From assembly GCA_043720395.1 (NCBI GenBank), contig JAYSSR010000040.1, forward strand, positions 1 to 64,000: a stretch of 64,000 nucleotides of DNA, given 5' to 3'. Each line of letters opens with the position of its first letter. Position 1 is the stretch's first letter. The notes below the pieces were generated by a model. The model was not told the DNA's origin. It saw only the letters and a program-made list of their open reading frames with translations, and searched no databases. This stretch comes from JANOYY01 sp043720395. Its GTDB lineage: Bacteria > Actinomycetota > Acidimicrobiia > Acidimicrobiales > JANYDT01. This document shows, piece after piece, positions 60,264 through 64,000 of this stretch. The translations under genes were made by a program, and so were the position numbers.

Positions 60264-60797
60264 TCAGTCCGGGGCGTCTTCGTCGTCGCTTGCGCCCTCC
60301 CCGATCCCCTTCGCCATCAGGTACCCGCGGGCACGTTCGGTGCGGGGGTAGCGGTTGACCATCGTCCAGAACGCCCGTCCGTGGTCGGCATGGCGGAGGT
60401 GGCTCATCTCATGGACGAGCACGTAGTCGAGCACCCAGGTAGGCATGTCGGCGAGACGGTCCGAGATACGGATCGAACCGTCGGCGGGTGTGCACGAACC
60501 CCACCTCGACTGTTGGTTCGTCACCCAGCGGACCGTGTTCGGCTTCGGCAGGTCGAACCGTCTGGCGAGGTCGGAGGATCGGGCCACGAGATCGGTCTGG
60601 TCGGACGCCGCCTTGCGGGCGAAGCGTCCCTGCATCTCGGTGACCCATTTGGCCTCGTCGGCCTTGCCCATCCACGACGGGATGCGCAGTTCCATGACGC
60701 CCTTGACCATCCGTGCCGACACGCCCCGTTTGCGCTTCGTGCTGCGGATGACCCGCACGGCCGTATGCCCGGTGGGCTCGTCGGACGGCGCTGTCAC
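60264..60797 (-). CDS. YgjP/DUF45-type putative zinc metallopeptidase
   Basis: A 177-residue protein with the family signature NQQSRWGSCTPADGSIRIS and the zinc motif VLVHEMSHLRHADHGRAFW (HExxH plus a downstream His). A basic N-terminus (RSTKRKRGVSARM) precedes. WLM/SprT-related peptidases of this type have no known bacterial substrate. The GTG start overlaps the phosphatase stop by 4 bp, so the two are translationally coupled. Confidence 0.85.
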   Translation of the reverse strand: MTAPSDEPTGHTAVRVIRSTKRKRGVSARMVKGVMELRIPSWMGKADEAKWVTEMQGRFARKAASDQTDLVARSSDLARRFDLPKPNTVRWVTNQQSRWGSCTPADGSIRISDRLADMPTWVLDYVLVHEMSHLRHADHGRAFWTMVNRYPRTERARGYLMAKGIGEGASDDEDAPD

Positions 60798-61450
60798 AGC
60801 GCCGTCCCGAGTTGCAACGTCGCAATGTTCGACCCGTCAAGGAGGTCGAGCTCACCCGCATGCTCGGTGGATCTTCCGTCCCAACGGAACCAGGTAGCCC
60901 CGAGGTTCGGCACCGGACGCGGGTCGACGTGATGGTTCCGGGTCAGCGTCCGCATCACACCCCCGTGGGTGACGGCAACGATGACGGTGTCTTCGTTCGC
61001 TGCCTCGATGCAGAGACGCCCCAAGGCACGGCCGATCCGGACGTTCAGGTCCGCCTCACTCTCGCCCCCGGGGATCATCGGCAGATCACCACGACGCCAC
61101 GCGTCGAGCTGTCCCGGCCACGCCGCCTCGATCTCGGGCGTCGTCTTCCCCGACCAGTTTCCGACGTTGCGCTCGCGCAGATCGGTGAGGACCTCGCTCA
61201 CTGTCGTGCCGAATACAGCGGCGAACACCTCGGCGGTATGACTCGCCCTCAGTAGGTCCGAGGTGACGATCCGCGGTGTTCCGTCGAGGTCGCTGGCCAA
61301 ACGATGCGCCGCAGCCTGGGCCTGCGCGACGCCGAGATCGTCAAGATCGACGTCGGCCCACCCCTGCCAGCGATGCGCCGCGTTCCACAATGTCTGCCCA
61401 TGTCGCACCACGAGCACCCCCGCCCCATGTCGTTCGATCTCAGGTTCCAC
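60794..61450 (-). CDS. Histidine-phosphatase-family enzyme (phosphoglycerate mutase-like)
   Basis: A 218-residue branch-1 histidine phosphatase: VLVVRHGQTLWNAAHRWQGW (RHG phospho-His), SDLLRASHTAEVFA, LRERNVGNWSGKT, GGESEADLNVRIG and VAVTHGGVMRTL (second His). The start was set at GTG (VEPEIERHG), since the domain begins ~12 residues later; the open frame extends much further upstream without family sequence. Likely acts on a small phosphoester. Divergent from the RsiG-like gene. Confidence 0.88.
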   Translation of the reverse strand: MEPEIERHGAGVLVVRHGQTLWNAAHRWQGWADVDLDDLGVAQAQAAAHRLASDLDGTPRIVTSDLLRASHTAEVFAAVFGTTVSEVLTDLRERNVGNWSGKTTPEIEAAWPGQLDAWRRGDLPMIPGGESEADLNVRIGRALGRLCIEAANEDTVIVAVTHGGVMRTLTRNHHVDPRPVPNLGATWFRWDGRSTEHAGELDLLDGSNIATLQLGTAL

Positions 61451-61519
61451 GCCCGACAGTGAACCAGAACCGCTCGCCCGCCGAAACCAGAGCCGGGACC
61501 CTCGTCTAACCTCACAGAC

Positions 61520-62059
61520 ATGGCCAACCGCAACCTCGACCGCGTTCTTGCACCGGCGTTCCTCGACGGCATCGACACGTGGCCGATCGAGGCCATCCGC
61601 GACCGGCGGACCGACTGCCAGCGTCTTGAAGACGCTGCGTCCTACCTTCGCCGTCTGCTGCAGACCCGTATCGACATCCTCGGCCTCGAAACCCGGGCCC
61701 GCGCCAAGGGCGAGAACTCCGATGTCGTGTCGCTCGTCGAACGCCTCGCCGACGTGCTGGTCGATGAGCGTTACGAACACTCCCCCAACGGACGCCTTCT
61801 CACCAGCGACCCCGGCGACGATCAGGAGGAGTGGGCGCAACGGCGCATCATGGACGCGTCCGGCGGCATCGACATCGAGGGCTCCCCCGATCTCGCCGAT
61901 GGCGAGCTTGCCGAGCTGGCCGAGCGCTTCATCGAGCTTGAGCGGGTCGTATCCCGCGAGCGTCGAGCTCTCCACGATGTGTACGACCGCCTCCAGGCCG
62001 AACTGATCGAGCGGTACCGCTCCGGCCGTGCCACGGTCGACGGCCTGCTGCGCAACTAA
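61520..62059 (+). CDS. RsiG-like c-di-GMP-responsive anti-sigma factor
   Basis: A 179-residue, largely helical protein. Residues 37-52 match the c-di-GMP signature of Streptomyces RsiG exactly, E(X)3S(X)2R(X)3Q(X)3D: E37, S41, R44, Q48, D52 in LEDAASYLRRLLQTRID. A second copy near the C-terminus fits except for one position: E141, S145, R148, H152 (for Q), D156. RsiG uses two such antiparallel helices to bind c-di-GMP and hold the sigma factor WhiG. No sigma gene is in the window. It leads a plus-strand run with the XRE, mshA and ybjN-like genes. Confidence 0.75.
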   Translation: MANRNLDRVLAPAFLDGIDTWPIEAIRDRRTDCQRLEDAASYLRRLLQTRIDILGLETRARAKGENSDVVSLVERLADVLVDERYEHSPNGRLLTSDPGDDQEEWAQRRIMDASGGIDIEGSPDLADGELAELAERFIELERVVSRERRALHDVYDRLQAELIERYRSGRATVDGLLRN

Positions 62060-62094
62060 TCCTGATTCAGCAACAGACCCAAGATCCACGCCTA

Positions 62095-62499
62095 GTGAAG
62101 CGACGCCACGACCCTGACGCTCCCGACGACGGCTTCGCGGATCGCGCCCAGCAGCTCGGCGATTTCATCCGCGACCAGCGTCGGGTGGCCCGTCTGTCGC
62201 TGCGCAAGCTGAGCGACATGGCGCAGATCTCGAACCCGTACCTCAGCCAGATTGAACGCGGCCTCCGCAAGCCGTCCGCCGAGATTCTCCAACAGCTCGC
62301 CAAGGCGCTGCGCATCTCCGCCGAGACGCTCTACGTCCAGGCCGGCATCCTCGATGAACGCTCCGACGCCATCGACCTTGCTACAGCCATCCGGTCCGAC
62401 GCCACCCTCAACGACTCGCAGAAGCGTGCACTCGTGCAGGTGCTCCGTTCTTTCCAGGCCGAGAACCGTGTTCCGGTCGTCGCGGAACAAAGCGCCTAG
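62095..62499 (+). CDS. XRE-family helix-turn-helix regulator
   Basis: A 134-residue protein with a Cro/CI-type HTH: FIRDQRRVARLSLRKLSDMA, then QISNPYLSQIERGLRKPSAE and LQQLAKALRISAETLYVQAG. A C-terminal helical segment of ~45 residues (ATLNDSQKRALVQVLRSFQ) may dimerise. The start is GTG. It sits 35 bp after the RsiG-like gene and 23 bp before mshA on the same strand, so all are probably co-transcribed. Its targets are unknown. Confidence 0.9.
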   Translation: MKRRHDPDAPDDGFADRAQQLGDFIRDQRRVARLSLRKLSDMAQISNPYLSQIERGLRKPSAEILQQLAKALRISAETLYVQAGILDERSDAIDLATAIRSDATLNDSQKRALVQVLRSFQAENRVPVVAEQSA

Positions 62500-62522
62500 G
62501 CGCGCGGTTGGATGCCTTGCTC

Positions 62523-63743
62523 ATGACGATCTCCGTTGCGGTCCTGTCCATGCATACCTCCCCGCTTACCCAGCCGGGCACGGGCGATGGCGGGGGCATG
62601 AACGTCTACGTGCGTGAGCTGTCCACTGCGCTCGCTCGTGCGGGCGTGGCGTGTGAGGTGTTCACCCGTGCAGACGGCACGGACACGCGGCCCAGCGTCA
62701 GCGTCGAACCCGGATTCCGTGTGCACCATGTGCCTGCCGGTCCGATTGGGGAAATCCCGAAGGAACATCTCCCGGATCTCACCGACGCGTTTGCCGACGC
62801 GGTCGGTCATCGCCTCGACCTGCTCGGTCTTCGGCCCGACGTGATCCATGCCAACTACTGGCTCTCCGCCGTCGCCGGTCACCGCCTCAAGCACCAGCTG
62901 GACCTCCCGCTCGTCACCACGTTCCACACGCTCGCGATGGTGAAGATCGAGGCGGGCGATATCGAACCGGAATCTCGGGTTCGAGCGGAAACGTCGGTGA
63001 TCGGCTGCAGCGACATCGTCCTCGCCAATACGCGCATCGAATCGGAGCAATTGCAACGCCTTTACGGTGCCGATCCCCACAGGATCGAAGAGGTCCCACT
63101 CGGCGTCGATCACGCGTTCTTCTCGCCCGGCAACCGCAGCGGGGCCAAGGCGGCGCTCGGTCTTGCGAACCTGCCGACCGTGCTCTACGTCGGCCGCATC
63201 CAGCCCCTGAAGGGGACCGAGCTTGCCATCCGCGCTTTCGCCGCGATGAAGCGTCAAGACGGACAACTCGTCGTTGTCGGCGGACCGAGCGGGTCCGACG
63301 GCGCAGCAGAGGTGGCCCGCATCCACACGCTTGCCCGCGACCTCGGCGTCGCCGATCGCATTCGGTGGGTCGTTCCCCAGCCCCACCACCTGCTCTCGAC
63401 CTACTACCGCGCCGCCGAGGTGTGCATCGTGCCGAGCCGGTCGGAATCGTTCGGTCTCGTCGCCCTCGAAGCAGGCTCGTGCGGCACGCCGGTCATCGCC
63501 GCCAACGTCGGGGGCTTGCAGACCATCGTCGACCCGGGCTCGACCGGATTCCTCATCGACGGCCGTGATCCTGCTGTTTGGGCAGCGTCGCTCGACTCGA
63601 TGTTGAACGACCCCCAGATGGCAGCGGCTATGGGCTTCAATGCTGCCGGACGCTCCCTCCGCTACGCATGGAGCTACAGCGCCGCTCGCCTGCGTCGCCT
63701 CTACGGAGACCTCCGAGTCGGTGCCCTCGTCAGCTGCGCCTGA
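62523..63743 (+). CDS. mshA: D-inositol-3-phosphate glycosyltransferase MshA-like
   Basis: A GT4 glycosyltransferase of 406 residues. The N-terminus VAVLSMHTSPLTQPGTGDGG followed by GMNVYVRELSTALARAGV is the MshA signature. A nucleotide-sugar site follows: YVGRIQPLKGTELAIRAF, then PSRSESFGLVALEAGSCGTPV (ExxxE-type motif). MshA links GlcNAc to inositol 3-phosphate, the first step of mycothiol synthesis. The ATG (MTISVAVL) is preferred over a TTG 15 bp upstream. A YbjN-like gene follows, as in other actinobacteria. Confidence 0.88.
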   Translation: MTISVAVLSMHTSPLTQPGTGDGGGMNVYVRELSTALARAGVACEVFTRADGTDTRPSVSVEPGFRVHHVPAGPIGEIPKEHLPDLTDAFADAVGHRLDLLGLRPDVIHANYWLSAVAGHRLKHQLDLPLVTTFHTLAMVKIEAGDIEPESRVRAETSVIGCSDIVLANTRIESEQLQRLYGADPHRIEEVPLGVDHAFFSPGNRSGAKAALGLANLPTVLYVGRIQPLKGTELAIRAFAAMKRQDGQLVVVGGPSGSDGAAEVARIHTLARDLGVADRIRWVVPQPHHLLSTYYRAAEVCIVPSRSESFGLVALEAGSCGTPVIAANVGGLQTIVDPGSTGFLIDGRDPAVWAASLDSMLNDPQMAAAMGFNAAGRSLRYAWSYSAARLRRLYGDLRVGALVSCA

Positions 63744-63746
63744 GCG

Positions 63747-64000
63747 ATGACGCTGCGCTACGAGGACCGCGGTCGCTTCGTGACCCTCGTGGAGGCCTGG
63801 GTCACGCAGCTCGTCGCCGAGAATCCGATCGTGAGCAGCGTCGAACGTGACGCCGAGGTGGACCGCTGGTATGTGCGCGTCCGGGGCGATGAGAAGGCAG
63901 TGACCACCGTATGGTTCACCGTGGGCGAACAGGTCGTACACGCCGAGTCGTACTTCATGCCCTGGCCCGAGGACAACCGAGCGGAGACGTTCGAGTACCT
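63747..64000 (+). CDS. YbjN-domain protein (partial, cut by the window end)
   Basis: The reading frame starts at ATG 3 bp after the mshA stop and runs off the window. The 84 visible residues (MTLRYEDRGRFVTLVEAWVT; DRWYVRVRGDEKAVTTVWF; HAESYFMPWPEDNRAE) match the actinobacterial YbjN/type-III-chaperone-like fold protein that commonly follows mshA. The function is not established. The C-terminus, typically another ~70 residues, lies outside. Confidence 0.75.
   Translation, partial: MTLRYEDRGRFVTLVEAWVTQLVAENPIVSSVERDAEVDRWYVRVRGDEKAVTTVWFTVGEQVVHAESYFMPWPEDNRAETFEY

Overview
The window is chromosomal DNA from a high-GC Gram-positive actinobacterium. Four things point there: an MshA-type glycosyltransferase followed by a YbjN-like gene, a UPF0182 membrane protein, an RsiG-type anti-sigma protein carrying the c-di-GMP motif, and a DivIVA-domain protein. 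The lineage is inferred, not shown. The mix of acyl-CoA enzymes, P450 and large cyclase-ATPase regulators would fit an Acidimicrobiia member (Ilumatobacter-like). Gene density is high, neighbouring genes often overlap by 4 bp (ATGA/GTGA), and GTG starts are common.

Layout. 0.2-4.2 kb: upp, an AAA ATPase, a dimethylformamidase-like hydrolase and a small dimeric-barrel protein. 4.3-5.4 kb: scraps of an IS66 transposase and of a group-II-intron-type reverse transcriptase with one segment inverted. 5.6-8.9 kb: a SAM-domain/class III cyclase/AAA regulator. 8.85-16.4 kb: a five-gene minus-strand operon, the most interesting part of the window. It encodes a bicovalent BBE-type flavoprotein, two proteins that look like the N- and C-terminal halves of a LodA/GoxA-type quinone-cofactor oxidase (the second also carrying a ferritin-like domain), a radical SAM/SPASM maturase, and a LodB/GoxB-like FAD enzyme. 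16.5-17.2 kb: a frameshifted, decayed AbrB-PIN toxin-antitoxin pair. 17.4-20.2 kb: an acyl-CoA dehydrogenase and a divergent GGDEF-EAL protein separated by a perfect palindrome.

20.3-28 kb: MFS exporter, cold-shock protein, divergent cysS and valS, wecB and a DUF4333-like exported protein. 28.2-34.5 kb: a MarR regulator, an OSBS/NSAR-type enolase-superfamily enzyme, a P450, a flavoprotein and a CoA-transferase in a tightly packed run, met by a crotonase; probably a catabolic or modifying route of unknown substrate. 34.5-37.3 kb: psuK-psuG pseudouridine salvage, a pterin dehydratase-VOC fusion and initiator tRNA. 37.3-46.4 kb: BenE and EamA transporters, an MBL hydrolase, UPF0182, a DivIVA-like protein and a PDZ-Lon protease, all on the minus strand. 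46.4-51.2 kb: HEAT protein, acyl-CoA synthetase, MFS, a 2OG-Fe oxygenase and FKBP.

51.3-64 kb: an Lhr helicase; surE, a HAD phosphatase and a carbamoylputrescine amidase-like nitrilase; a Nei-type glycosylase, a DksA/TraR zinc finger and a MoaD-like protein; a YgjP peptidase with a phosphoglycerate-mutase-like phosphatase; and a plus-strand run RsiG-like, XRE, mshA, ybjN-like (cut by the window end). Two intergenic regions (20.2 kb and 58.6 kb) share the same nested inverted-repeat design. No rRNA or CRISPR array was seen. Everything is read by eye from sequence; family names rest on motif recognition, not on searches.
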